From positions 1-44,606 of the forward strand of contig CAZIOU010000011.1 of NCBI GenBank assembly GCA_964540995.1: a stretch of DNA of 44,606 nt, in the 5' to 3' direction. Within the stretch, counting starts at the first letter, position 1, and each line of letters opens with the position of its first letter. The position numbers and the translations under genes were made by a program. Under the pieces are notes generated by a model, which was given only the letters and a program-made list of their open reading frames with translations, was not told the origin of the DNA and did no database searches. The DNA is from JAZDLR01 sp964540995 (GTDB lineage: Bacteria > Patescibacteriota > Patescibacteriia > UBA1558 > 2-01-FULL-52-15). Shown here one piece after another: positions 31,178 to 39,365 of this stretch.

Positions 31178-32452
31178 ATGAGAATTGCCACCCTGGCTAT
31201 TGATTCTTACAAAAGTATCATCAAACCGCTGTCACTGACATTGGATCCGCGTATTAATATTTTCATTGGTCAGAATAACAGCGGCAAGACCAATTTGATG
31301 GATGCTATTGATTTTGCTTTTAATCCAACTAAAGCGCCTTCTCGCTTACATCATCATCGTGCGCGCATCGTCGTGCGGTTGGATAAGAATCAGACCATTT
31401 CAGCCCATGGTTATGAAGTGCAGGGTGTCACAGCGGATATCTCCCAGAAGATTAAGCGTTTGTCAGCCGATGAGCCCTGGGATTTCGAGGCTATTGGTAG
31501 GGATTATCAGCGTTTGTATCAACATTATCCTCAGGAATACCAGGCTGTTAATGAGGTTTTTGCGAGTTATTTCCCGCATATAGCGGGAGATGATCGGGCT
31601 ATCGATCTTGATTGGCAAGCGGGTCATGCCTATATTCATGAAGATGATAAGCCGATGGTTCTAGAAAGGTTGGGCAGTGGTTTTCAGAAGATATTTATCA
31701 TCCTGCTGTATGCGTTTCATCCTGATTATCCGATAATTCTTTTGGATGAACCAGAGACACATCTCCACCCTGCCTTGATCAAGAAATTGGCCAAAGTATT
31801 GGCTACCAAAGCACGTAATCAAATCTTGTTAACTACTCATTCACCACTTTTTATCCAGACACCATGGTTGTCTTCGATTAATCGGGTAGTACGTTCGTGG
31901 AATGAAGGTACTGTTGTGTACCATCTGGACCCGCATCATCGAGGTCTTGATCCCACGCGTCTGATCCAAGAGCTCAACGCCGACAACCTGGAAATGTTCT
32001 TTGCTGATAAAGTCTTGATGGTGGAGGGAGCCTCCGATCGCTTGTTGATGCGTGGACTGATTGATCGTTTCTATCGCGGACCGTTAGAAATCAAAGTGAT
32101 TGAAGCGCACGGAAAAGGCAATATGGAGCTCTATAGTGATCTACTGCTGGCTTTTCATATTCCCAGTCTGATCATGCTCGATCTAGATGCTTTAGATGCT
32201 TGGTTACCGGCTGGTCAGGCGCGCCATGGTCTAGTCCATCACCCTGCTCGTTTGGAAGCTGCTTTACGTGAATTGCGCGAGCGACACATCTTTATCCTGT
32301 CCAATGGTACAATAGAGCGCAATTATCCTCGGCGCTATCAGAAGAGTGATCGCAAAACTATCAATGCTATGCGAGCAGCCGTGCAGATCAGCGCGTCGGA
32401 GTATCAGTCGGCTGAAATGTTCAACGTCAGACAGGTGATCGAAGCACTGTAA
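31178..32452 (+). CDS. OLD-like AAA/ABC ATPase with TOPRIM domain
   Basis: A 424-aa cytoplasmic protein of the OLD/RecF-like group. The Walker A is GQNNSGKT (31-38), an ABC-signature-like segment is 'LGSGFQKIFIILLYA', the Walker B is YPIILLDEPETHLHP, and the His switch is LLTTHSPLF. A C-terminal TOPRIM domain is indicated by LMVEGASDRLLM (Glu) and IMLDLDALDAW (Asp-x-Asp). OLD proteins are ATP-dependent nucleases, some with phage-defence roles; others act alone with unknown function. No UvrD-like helicase (Gabija partner) or reverse transcriptase is adjacent, so a class 1-like solitary OLD is suggested. The start at 31178 is chosen because an extended -10 lies 6 nt upstream; a longer frame begins at 31139 inside the promoter. 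Confidence 0.82.
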   Translation: MRIATLAIDSYKSIIKPLSLTLDPRINIFIGQNNSGKTNLMDAIDFAFNPTKAPSRLHHHRARIVVRLDKNQTISAHGYEVQGVTADISQKIKRLSADEPWDFEAIGRDYQRLYQHYPQEYQAVNEVFASYFPHIAGDDRAIDLDWQAGHAYIHEDDKPMVLERLGSGFQKIFIILLYAFHPDYPIILLDEPETHLHPALIKKLAKVLATKARNQILLTTHSPLFIQTPWLSSINRVVRSWNEGTVVYHLDPHHRGLDPTRLIQELNADNLEMFFADKVLMVEGASDRLLMRGLIDRFYRGPLEIKVIEAHGKGNMELYSDLLLAFHIPSLIMLDLDALDAWLPAGQARHGLVHHPARLEAALRELRERHIFILSNGTIERNYPRRYQKSDRKTINAMRAAVQISASEYQSAEMFNVRQVIEAL

Positions 32453-32455
32453 ATA

Positions 32456-32464
32456 TGCTATACT
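32456..32464 (+). promoter_or_regulatory. Extended -10 promoter of the DMT transporter
   Basis: TGCTATACT begins 4 nt after the upstream stop codon and ends 9 nt before ATG 32474. Confidence 0.55.
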
Positions 32465-32473
32465 AGATACACT

Positions 32474-33415
32474 ATGTCCTTGTGGTTAATCGTTGTTTTA
32501 GTTTCCTATTTTGTCTTGGCGATCAGCACACTGATTGATAAGTTTTTCTTATCTAAGGTACTTGGTAGTAGTAGTTTCTATGTCTTGTGGGTAAGTATCT
32601 TAAGCTTATCCGCTTTTTTGGTTATTCCGTTTCCCAGTCTGATGCGTTGGATGCGGGTACCGGTGTCCGATTTATCATGGATCGGTTGGTATTGGTTTGG
32701 CATTGCCTTGATAACCGGAGCGATATTTACCTTGTCTTTGTATTTGCTCTATACCGCGCTACAGAAAGGCGAGACTTCACGTGTCGTGCCGTTGGTCGGT
32801 GGGGGTATGCCGATCATCATTTTTTTGGTTTCCTATGCCTTGAATATAGAAACATTTAACCAGCAAAAGCTTACTGCCTTTGCCTTCTTGCTGTTCGGCA
32901 GTATTTTGATTTCCTTAATGCCAAGTAAGAAGAAGTTAATCCAATTAGACGCCGGTCTGTGGTGGGCGCTGGGAGCGAGCTTGGCTTTTGCTACCTTTTT
33001 CTTGCTGACTAAATATATGTTCTGGCAGCATAGTTTCATCGATGGTATTGTCTGGCCGCGTGTCGGTACTTTGATTGTTATCATTATCTCCATGTTCTGG
33101 AATCTCAACAGGAAGCATTTAGCTCATCCTTTCAAACGTATTAATTGGCATCTACGTTTCGGCTTGATTGCCAACCAGGGTTTGGCAGCCGTCGGATTCT
33201 TAGGTCAAAACTATGCCATTAAATTAGGTGGAAGCTTATCGCTGATAGCAGCACTTCAAGGAGCACAATATGTCTTCATCCTAGTATTGGCAGCGATCAT
33301 CAGTTGGCGTTATCCAAAACTTTTCAAAGAGCAAGTCTCGACCAATATTATTATCCAAAAAGTAATTGCGCTGGTATTGATAGTGATTGGTCTCTATTAT
33401 AGTGCTATTTTTTGA
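32474..33415 (+). CDS. EamA/DMT-superfamily transporter
   Basis: A 313-aa protein with about ten transmembrane helices in two five-helix halves (about 2-150 and 160-312), typical of EamA-type drug/metabolite transporters. The first-half end 'LQKGETSRVVPLVGGGMPIIIFLVSY' and second-half end 'LGGSLSLIAALQGAQYVFILVLAAII' match the family's P-rich helix repeat. Substrate is unknown; family members move amino acids, sugars or metabolites. It overlaps the next gene by one base (TGATG), so transport and the glycosidase may be coupled. Confidence 0.85.
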   Translation: MSLWLIVVLVSYFVLAISTLIDKFFLSKVLGSSSFYVLWVSILSLSAFLVIPFPSLMRWMRVPVSDLSWIGWYWFGIALITGAIFTLSLYLLYTALQKGETSRVVPLVGGGMPIIIFLVSYALNIETFNQQKLTAFAFLLFGSILISLMPSKKKLIQLDAGLWWALGASLAFATFFLLTKYMFWQHSFIDGIVWPRVGTLIVIIISMFWNLNRKHLAHPFKRINWHLRFGLIANQGLAAVGFLGQNYAIKLGGSLSLIAALQGAQYVFILVLAAIISWRYPKLFKEQVSTNIIIQKVIALVLIVIGLYYSAIF

Positions 33416-34440
33416 TGAAGTATTCTCGAAGAAATATACGAGCAGAGTATATCGGTGCCGCTATCATTGTCGTGCTGGTGGCGGCTTTTGTTTTTATTAA
33501 AATTGATCGGCATTATTTGAAATTGGAGCAGGATAAGGTACCAGCGAATTTCTGGGGTGTGACCTATTCCAAACAGTACGCTCAGAGTCTAGGATTGGAT
33601 TGGCAGGCGGCCTATCTGGCGATGCTGGATGATCTACAGGTCAAGAAGGTTAGGATCCCGGTCTATTGGGATGATGTTGCACCTCAAGCAGATCAGTTGC
33701 GGTGGAATGATTATGATTGGATGCTGGAGGAAGCCTCTAAGCATGACGTCAAGGTTATCGTAGCAGTCGGAGGTAGGTTGCCTCGTTGGCCCGAATGTCA
33801 TACCCCCGGTTGGCTACAGGGTCAGTCGGCTGATCAACGTCAAGCGTCAGAGCTAGGATATCTGCAGGCCGCTATTAGTCATTTCCAAGCAAACAAAAAT
33901 ATTATCGCTTGGCAGATTCAAAATGAATATTTCGTCACTTGGTTTGGTAACTGTTCGGCCGGTGATACCAAGATACTCGATCAGCAGTTAAGTCTTGTGC
34001 GATCTATTGATCAAAGACCGATTGTGCTGACTGATAGTGGGGAGTTTAGTCTGTGGCGTAATGTCAGTCGACGAGCGGATATTGTCGGGACCACGATGTA
34101 TCGTGTGGCCTGGAACCCGTATCTGCACTATACCTATGCACCATGGCCAGCTTGGATGTATCGTTTCAAGGCGGCTATCAATGGTCTGGCGCCCTCTCGC
34201 ATGATCGTAGCAGAGTTGCAAGCCGAACCGTGGCCGCCAGGAGCTAAAGATATTCGAGCTTTGAGCCAATCAGAGATTAACCAGTCGTTTAGCCTAGAGC
34301 AATTCGCTACCAATGCCGAGTTGTCGCGCCGTACTGGTTTTCAATCTTCCTATCTCTGGGGGGTAGAGTGGTGGTATTGGCGCAAACTGCAGGGCGATGA
34401 TCGCTATTGGAATTTCGCGCAAACACTTTTCCGATCATGA
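33415..34440 (+). CDS. Membrane-anchored clan GH-A glycoside hydrolase-like protein
   Basis: A 341-aa protein with an N-terminal signal-anchor (about 10-30). The rest is a (beta/alpha)8 barrel: 'VRIPVYWDDVAP' (beta-2), 'VIVAVGGRLPRWPECHTPGW', 'IIAWQIQNEYF' with the acid/base Glu171 after Asn170, and 'MIVAELQAEPW' with the probable nucleophile Glu267. This N-E plus late-E layout is that of clan GH-A (GH5/GH39/GH42-like). It would hydrolyse beta-linked polysaccharide outside the cell; the specificity is not readable. The start is ATG 33415, overlapping the transporter stop; TTG 33412 is an alternative. Confidence 0.82.
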   Translation: MKYSRRNIRAEYIGAAIIVVLVAAFVFIKIDRHYLKLEQDKVPANFWGVTYSKQYAQSLGLDWQAAYLAMLDDLQVKKVRIPVYWDDVAPQADQLRWNDYDWMLEEASKHDVKVIVAVGGRLPRWPECHTPGWLQGQSADQRQASELGYLQAAISHFQANKNIIAWQIQNEYFVTWFGNCSAGDTKILDQQLSLVRSIDQRPIVLTDSGEFSLWRNVSRRADIVGTTMYRVAWNPYLHYTYAPWPAWMYRFKAAINGLAPSRMIVAELQAEPWPPGAKDIRALSQSEINQSFSLEQFATNAELSRRTGFQSSYLWGVEWWYWRKLQGDDRYWNFAQTLFRS

Positions 34441-34862
34441 AGATTAAGGTAAAGAAATTATTGTCACCATTGGTCATCGTCGTAATGACGGTGATTTTTG
34501 GACTAGCTGTGACCACCGCTATTACTCAGCATAGGTACCAACAGTCCCGACTGAAACAGCTGCACCTGCAGCAGATCGCACTGGCTGTCAGGGATTATCT
34601 GCGTGATCATCCGCAGGCCGATCAGCAATGGCCGGCGGCTTTCGTGACTGGCAACCAGACAGATGCTATCTGGTGCGCTTCATTGGAGCGGTCGGTTTCT
34701 GTCTGGGATCTAGGGGCAGTGATCAAGTCGTATCTGTATCAGTTTCCGCTTGATCCCAGCAAAGATATTCCCGGCATCAGTGGTTACTATTTGCAACGGA
34801 CTGACTCCGGTTGGCACGTGGGAGCGTGTAGCGAACGACGTCAATTTGAGTTGCCACTGTGA
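34437..34862 (+). CDS. Pseudopilin-like membrane protein lacking the prepilin cleavage motif
   Basis: A 141-aa protein. ATGA overlap with the upstream stop gives the start at 34437. A hydrophobic N-helix (about 10-30) is followed by an amphipathic helix (QSRLKQLHLQQIALAVRDYLRDHP). The C-terminal part has 'YLYQFPLDPSKDIPGISGYYLQRTDSGWHVGACSE', which closely parallels the major pilin at 43907 (PTIPQDP...TGYYIYRSS...VGSC). There is no G-F/T-x-x-x-E cleavage site, so it is not a standard substrate for the prepilin peptidase. It may be a membrane-fixed pilin-like assembly factor. It lies directly before the pilB promoter. Confidence 0.65.
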   Translation: MKIKVKKLLSPLVIVVMTVIFGLAVTTAITQHRYQQSRLKQLHLQQIALAVRDYLRDHPQADQQWPAAFVTGNQTDAIWCASLERSVSVWDLGAVIKSYLYQFPLDPSKDIPGISGYYLQRTDSGWHVGACSERRQFELPL

Positions 34863-34891
34863 TTGTCATTCTAGTCGAAACTTAGTATAAT
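34863..34891 (+). promoter_or_regulatory. Promoter of the type IV pilus operon
   Basis: TTGTCA (34863-34868), 17 nt, TATAAT (34886-34891). A leader of about 93 nt precedes ATG 34991; it contains a T run (about 34931-34938) and no Shine-Dalgarno. Confidence 0.75.
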
Positions 34892-34990
34892 AGTAGCAGT
34901 CTAACGATTGAGTTTGAACTAAGTTTTCGCTTTTTTTCTTCTGGCCGCGACATTAGTTCAGAAATTAAACAGAAACAAAATTTTATCATC

Positions 34991-36670
34991 ATGTTATCCG
35001 ACCAACAGGTTGCTGACGCCATAGTTAGTTCCGGTTTATTGGATGCGGAAACTGTCAAAGCATCAATCGCCACAGCTACCAGTAAGCAGAAAAGCTTGGT
35101 GGATATTGTTGTTGATAAAAATTTGATCAAAACCAGTCAATTGGGTGAGATTTTGGCTCCGTTGTATCAATTTCCTTTCGTTGATATATCACGCGAGCAT
35201 ATTAGTGAAGAAGTTCTACGTCTGTTACCAGAGCTCGTAGCACAGAAGCAGCAGGCAGTCGTTTTTGGGCACGATACCACGGGGATTAAGGTGGCTATGG
35301 TAGACCCGAGTAACTTTGAAGTAGTCAATATGTTACGTAAGAAGACGGGAGAGGTGATCTCAGTTTTCTTTACTTTGCCAGCATTGATGCAAGAAGCACT
35401 AGGGCAGTATCGCAAAAGTATTCGTGATGAGTTTGAAGAAATTATCAAAGCCAATTTATCCAAAGTTAATAGTGCCAAGCCAGAAGATGTCTCGATCATT
35501 AAAATTGTGGATAATCTTATTGCTTACGCTCATCATAACGAAGCTTCAGATATTCATATCGAGCCTCAGAAGCAGGATGTTACTATTCGTTTTCGTATCG
35601 ATGGTATATTGCATGACGTGCTCAATTTCCCCCTCGATATTCATGAATTAGTAGTAGCTCGTATCAAGATTCTTAGCCGCTTACGTATCGATGAGCATCG
35701 TAGTGCCCAAGACGGCAAAATAAGCATGGAGATACGAGGCGAGCCACTAGATGTCCGTGTTTCTATCTTACCTACAGTGCATGGGGAAAAGGTTGTCATG
35801 CGTTTACTGTCTGCCGCTAACAAACATTTTTCGCTTGAGGATTTGGGTTTTGGCGATAAGGATTTAAAGCTCGTCACTGAGGCTATTGCTAGACCGCATG
35901 GCATGATCTTGTCCACTGGCCCGACTGGCAGTGGTAAGTCGACGACTTTGTACGCACTGATCCAACTGATCAACAATCGTGAAATTAACATCTCAACCAT
36001 TGAAGATCCTGTTGAATACGATATTCCGGGCGTCAATCAGATTCAAGTCGATCCCAAGACCAACCTAACCTTTGCCTCTGGTTTGCGGTCGCTCTTACGT
36101 CAAGATCCTGACGTCATCATGGTGGGTGAAATCCGCGACGAAGAAACGGCCAATATAGCCGTCAATTCTGCTATGACTGGTCATCTTGTTATGTCTACCT
36201 TGCACACCAATGACGCGGCTACTACCTTGCCACGTTTGATCGAGATGAATGTTGAGCCTTTCCTGATAGCTTCAACGATTCATATTATTATCGCTCAACG
36301 TCTAGTACGTAAAGTTTGCCCTCATTGTGTAGCCAGCTATATGTTGTCGGAGGCGCAGAAGAAAGAATTATACAGTTATCCGCAGATCAAAGCCGAATTA
36401 CCAGCTGACAGCCAAGCCGAGATCAGGCTCTATCGCGGTAATGGTTGTACGCGTTGCGGTCACTCCGGGTTTAAAGGACGCATCGGACTTTTTGAGGTCA
36501 TGTCAATCGATGATACAATTCGTGAAATGATCATGAAACGTGACAATGCCGATCGTATCAAAGAAATGGCTACCAAGTCTGGCATGATCACCATGTTGCA
36601 AGATGGCTGGCACAAAGCAGTCTCCGGCAAAACGACCATTGAAGAAGTCTTACGAGCGACATCAGAATAA
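34991..36670 (+). CDS. pilB: Type IV pilus assembly ATPase PilB (GspE family)
   Basis: A 559-aa hexameric secretion ATPase at the cytoplasmic base of the pilus. The N-terminal MshEN-type domain covers about 1-145. The core has Walker A GPTGSGKSTT (about 311-320), an Asp box (IEDPVEYDIPGVNQ), Walker B region VGEIRDEETA and the His box (TGHLVMSTLHTND). A tetracysteine zinc site, CPHC...GCTRCG, near 440-490 is typical of PilB rather than PilT. ATP hydrolysis drives pilus extension through PilC. PilC follows after 3 nt. No retraction ATPase pilT is in the window. Confidence 0.95.
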   Translation: MLSDQQVADAIVSSGLLDAETVKASIATATSKQKSLVDIVVDKNLIKTSQLGEILAPLYQFPFVDISREHISEEVLRLLPELVAQKQQAVVFGHDTTGIKVAMVDPSNFEVVNMLRKKTGEVISVFFTLPALMQEALGQYRKSIRDEFEEIIKANLSKVNSAKPEDVSIIKIVDNLIAYAHHNEASDIHIEPQKQDVTIRFRIDGILHDVLNFPLDIHELVVARIKILSRLRIDEHRSAQDGKISMEIRGEPLDVRVSILPTVHGEKVVMRLLSAANKHFSLEDLGFGDKDLKLVTEAIARPHGMILSTGPTGSGKSTTLYALIQLINNREINISTIEDPVEYDIPGVNQIQVDPKTNLTFASGLRSLLRQDPDVIMVGEIRDEETANIAVNSAMTGHLVMSTLHTNDAATTLPRLIEMNVEPFLIASTIHIIIAQRLVRKVCPHCVASYMLSEAQKKELYSYPQIKAELPADSQAEIRLYRGNGCTRCGHSGFKGRIGLFEVMSIDDTIREMIMKRDNADRIKEMATKSGMITMLQDGWHKAVSGKTTIEEVLRATSE

Positions 36671-36673
36671 GCT

Positions 36674-37888
36674 ATGAAATTTCATTATAAAGCCTACGAC
36701 AAAAATAATAAGCTCGTTGAAGCTGATCTGGAAGCTGATGATCAAACCAAGGCTCAAGTTTTCTTGAGTCAGCAGGGATTAGAAGTCTTATCAGTTCAGG
36801 AGTTAAGCTCCAAGGCGGTTGCTAAGAAAAGCTCAAGCGTAGCCTTTGGTTTCGTGACCCTGGATCAGAAGATGCTTTTTACTAAGCATTTATCTTTGAT
36901 GCTTAAGTCAGGCATGCCGGTCAATGAAGCTATTAGTACCTTGGAAAAGGAGAACAAGGGCTATTTCCGCACGGTGTTGCGTAAAATTCTAAAATCAATT
37001 GAAGGCGGCAATCATTTAACAGATAGCTTGGCGTCTTTTCCTCGTGTTTTCGATGGATTCTATCTCAACATGGTTAAGATCGGCGAGGAGAGCGGTACTT
37101 TGGAGCAGAGCTTGATCAATCTGGCGGATCACCTGAAGAAGTCTCATGATTTACGCAGCAAGATCCAAGCAGCGATGCTTTACCCTATGATCGTCCTGAC
37201 GGCAATGATCGGCCTAGGATTTACTTTATCAATATTTGTTCTACCCAAATTAGTGGGGCTATTTAGCTCGTTGGGCAGCACCTTACCCTGGTCTACTCGT
37301 GTTTTGATCTGGACTTCGACGTTCATGAGTCGCAATTGGGCAGCGGTGATCGTCTGGGCGATTGTTCTGATAGTCGGCATCCTAGTTATTCGCAATCTAC
37401 GGCTAGTAAAGCGCGTGTTTCATGCTTTGGCTCTGTATACTCCGGTCATCGCCAAATTTAGCCATACATTAAATATGGCTTCTATCGCTCGTAGTATCGG
37501 TTTGCTCCTGGCCAGCGGCATCACCTTAGACAAAGCCCTGGAAATTGTCGGCAGGAATATTTATAACGTCTATTATCAGGATGATGTTTTATATTTTCTG
37601 GAGCAGATTAAGCGGGGTGAATCCTTGGGTGAAGTGATGACGCATAGATCTCAGCGATTCCCTATAATTGCGTCCCGTATGATCAAGGTCGGTGAGCAGT
37701 CAGGTAATTTGGCAGAAACCTTCGAATACCTGGCTAACTTCTATGAGGATGAATTGGATAATTTATCTAAAAATTTATCCGGCGTCCTCGAACCGATATT
37801 ATTGATAGTTATTGGCGCTGTCGTTGGTTTCGTCGCCTTTTCAGTAATTACTCCAATCTATGATTTCACAGCCAACGTCGGCCGGTAA
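36674..37888 (+). CDS. pilC: Type IV pilus inner-membrane platform protein PilC (GspF family)
   Basis: A 404-aa protein with two T2SF cytoplasmic domains (about 65-190 and 270-390), each with the family motif (MLKSGMPVNEAISTLEKE; LLASGITLDKALEIVGRN), and three transmembrane helices near 168-188, 215-238 and 375-398. It is the platform that couples PilB rotation to pilin insertion. The N-terminal ~60 aa (FHYKAYDKNNKLVEADLEA) are the usual PilC N-domain. The next prepilin gene starts 29 nt before its stop. Confidence 0.94.
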   Translation: MKFHYKAYDKNNKLVEADLEADDQTKAQVFLSQQGLEVLSVQELSSKAVAKKSSSVAFGFVTLDQKMLFTKHLSLMLKSGMPVNEAISTLEKENKGYFRTVLRKILKSIEGGNHLTDSLASFPRVFDGFYLNMVKIGEESGTLEQSLINLADHLKKSHDLRSKIQAAMLYPMIVLTAMIGLGFTLSIFVLPKLVGLFSSLGSTLPWSTRVLIWTSTFMSRNWAAVIVWAIVLIVGILVIRNLRLVKRVFHALALYTPVIAKFSHTLNMASIARSIGLLLASGITLDKALEIVGRNIYNVYYQDDVLYFLEQIKRGESLGEVMTHRSQRFPIIASRMIKVGEQSGNLAETFEYLANFYEDELDNLSKNLSGVLEPILLIVIGAVVGFVAFSVITPIYDFTANVGR

Positions 37889-38411
37889 GCAACGTGGTAC
37901 CAGTCTGATAGAGATGTTGGCGGTAATCACTATTATGGCCGTGGTTATGGCCGGTACGGCAGTGTCTATCAGTAATATAACCGGTCGAGCCAACAAGCAA
38001 ACCTTTAGTAACGACATTGAGTCAATCCAAGGGCTTATGATTAAGGCTCGCGCCTACGCCAAAGCCAATCGTTTCAGTGATCATTGGGGTATCAAAGAGC
38101 TTATCGCCAATGCTACGGGCTGCAAAACTACCGCCTCGGCCAACTGTTTTGTTCTCTTTAAAGGCAAGGATTACGCCACCCGTAATAGCGAATATGATGA
38201 GGTGATAACGTTTAATACTAATCTTGGCCGCTGGGACGATACCAATAACGAGTCAGAATTTTATTGGCAGAAAGTTACTGGTTGGGCTATAGGTTTAGAT
38301 AATGCCAGTAGTAGTGACGCTACAGCTTTTCGTTTCCGTAATAGCGATGGTAGCTATGATTGTTCTATCCGCGTGGGAGTATTTGGGGTGGTTAACAATA
38401 CGTGTGAATAG
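37860..38411 (+). CDS. Minor prepilin, GspH/FimT-like
   Basis: A 183-aa protein with a 13-aa leader (MISQPTSAGKQRG) cleaved before TSLIEMLAVITIMAVV, where Glu5 is present. The globular part contains 'SIQGLMIKARAYAKANRFSDHWGI', as in GspH/FimT minor pilins that read a large alpha1 then short strands, and paired Cys (about 82/89, 164/182). It overlaps pilC by 29 nt, indicating coupling. It likely belongs to the tip/initiation complex. Confidence 0.85.
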   Translation: MISQPTSAGKQRGTSLIEMLAVITIMAVVMAGTAVSISNITGRANKQTFSNDIESIQGLMIKARAYAKANRFSDHWGIKELIANATGCKTTASANCFVLFKGKDYATRNSEYDEVITFNTNLGRWDDTNNESEFYWQKVTGWAIGLDNASSSDATAFRFRNSDGSYDCSIRVGVFGVVNNTCE

Positions 38412-38414
38412 AGT

Positions 38415-39365
38415 ATGATACGACGTGGATTTTCATTGGTAGAGATAATTGTGGCGGTTGGTATCCTGTCTATCTTGGCTGCGGCGGTGGCGTATACGGT
38501 AGGGAATTCCAATAGTAATTTTAGTGGTACGACTGATGACGCCTTGAAAGCTCGTTTTGCCCAGCAGGGCTATGAGGCGATCAAAGCTATCCGTGATAAG
38601 TCGTGGAAATCTATTGCCGACGCTACTGCCTCGACTAACTATGATGTCATTCAAGATAGTACCGGTATCTGGACACTGGGTACGACATTGACCACTCGCG
38701 GAGGATTGACACGGAAAATAATTTTTTATGACGTGCAGCGTGATGCCAATGGCGCGATCGTCACCTCGGGTGGGACTCCGGATTACAATACGAGGCGCGT
38801 GGCGATTCAGATCACTGGTGGCACGACCACCTACCAGATCGATACCTATCTAGCTAATTTGAGTGCTTATCGTATCCGTCAGACAGCTTGGAACGGAACT
38901 ACCGGTACGCTGACGTGGAGTGGGACAGATCTAAGCAATAATTGGTATATCGGCAACAATATGACGGGTACGAGCACGACAGGAGCCTTGACCATGGTGG
39001 CTGGACAGACAGTCGCTTATGCAACTTCATCCACGGCTATCTTATCGTATTCGGGTACTAGTCATGCTATCAAGAATCGCAATGTTCTTACCTTACAATG
39101 GACGCAGAATATTCCCACCAGCTGTATCTTGCGACTCTATTTAGAAGCTACGAATACTGTCAATGCGGGGAGCCCCGATTATACCGTCGGTACTATGTAT
39201 GGTCCGATCACGGCCAGTACATCAGGTACGGCCACGACATCAGCCAATATTATCACAACCTACCCCACTATTGCTGATAAGAAATACGTTCGGTATGGCG
39301 TTAGTATGCGTTCTTGCTCCGGCCAATATCCGACACTTTATGGAGTAACTATGTATGCCGATTAA
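38415..39365 (+). CDS. Minor prepilin, GspI/PilV-like with large C-terminal domain
   Basis: A 316-aa protein with a 5-aa leader MIRRG before FSLVEIIVAVGILSILAAAV, and Glu5 present. The GspI/PilV-type alpha region (QQGYEAIKAIRDKSWKSIADA) is followed by a long Ser/Thr-rich beta domain (about 150-316), larger than in classical PilV. The 3-nt gap to the previous gene and 11-nt overlap with the next (from ATG 39355) show one operon. Confidence 0.82.
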   Translation: MIRRGFSLVEIIVAVGILSILAAAVAYTVGNSNSNFSGTTDDALKARFAQQGYEAIKAIRDKSWKSIADATASTNYDVIQDSTGIWTLGTTLTTRGGLTRKIIFYDVQRDANGAIVTSGGTPDYNTRRVAIQITGGTTTYQIDTYLANLSAYRIRQTAWNGTTGTLTWSGTDLSNNWYIGNNMTGTSTTGALTMVAGQTVAYATSSTAILSYSGTSHAIKNRNVLTLQWTQNIPTSCILRLYLEATNTVNAGSPDYTVGTMYGPITASTSGTATTSANIITTYPTIADKKYVRYGVSMRSCSGQYPTLYGVTMYAD

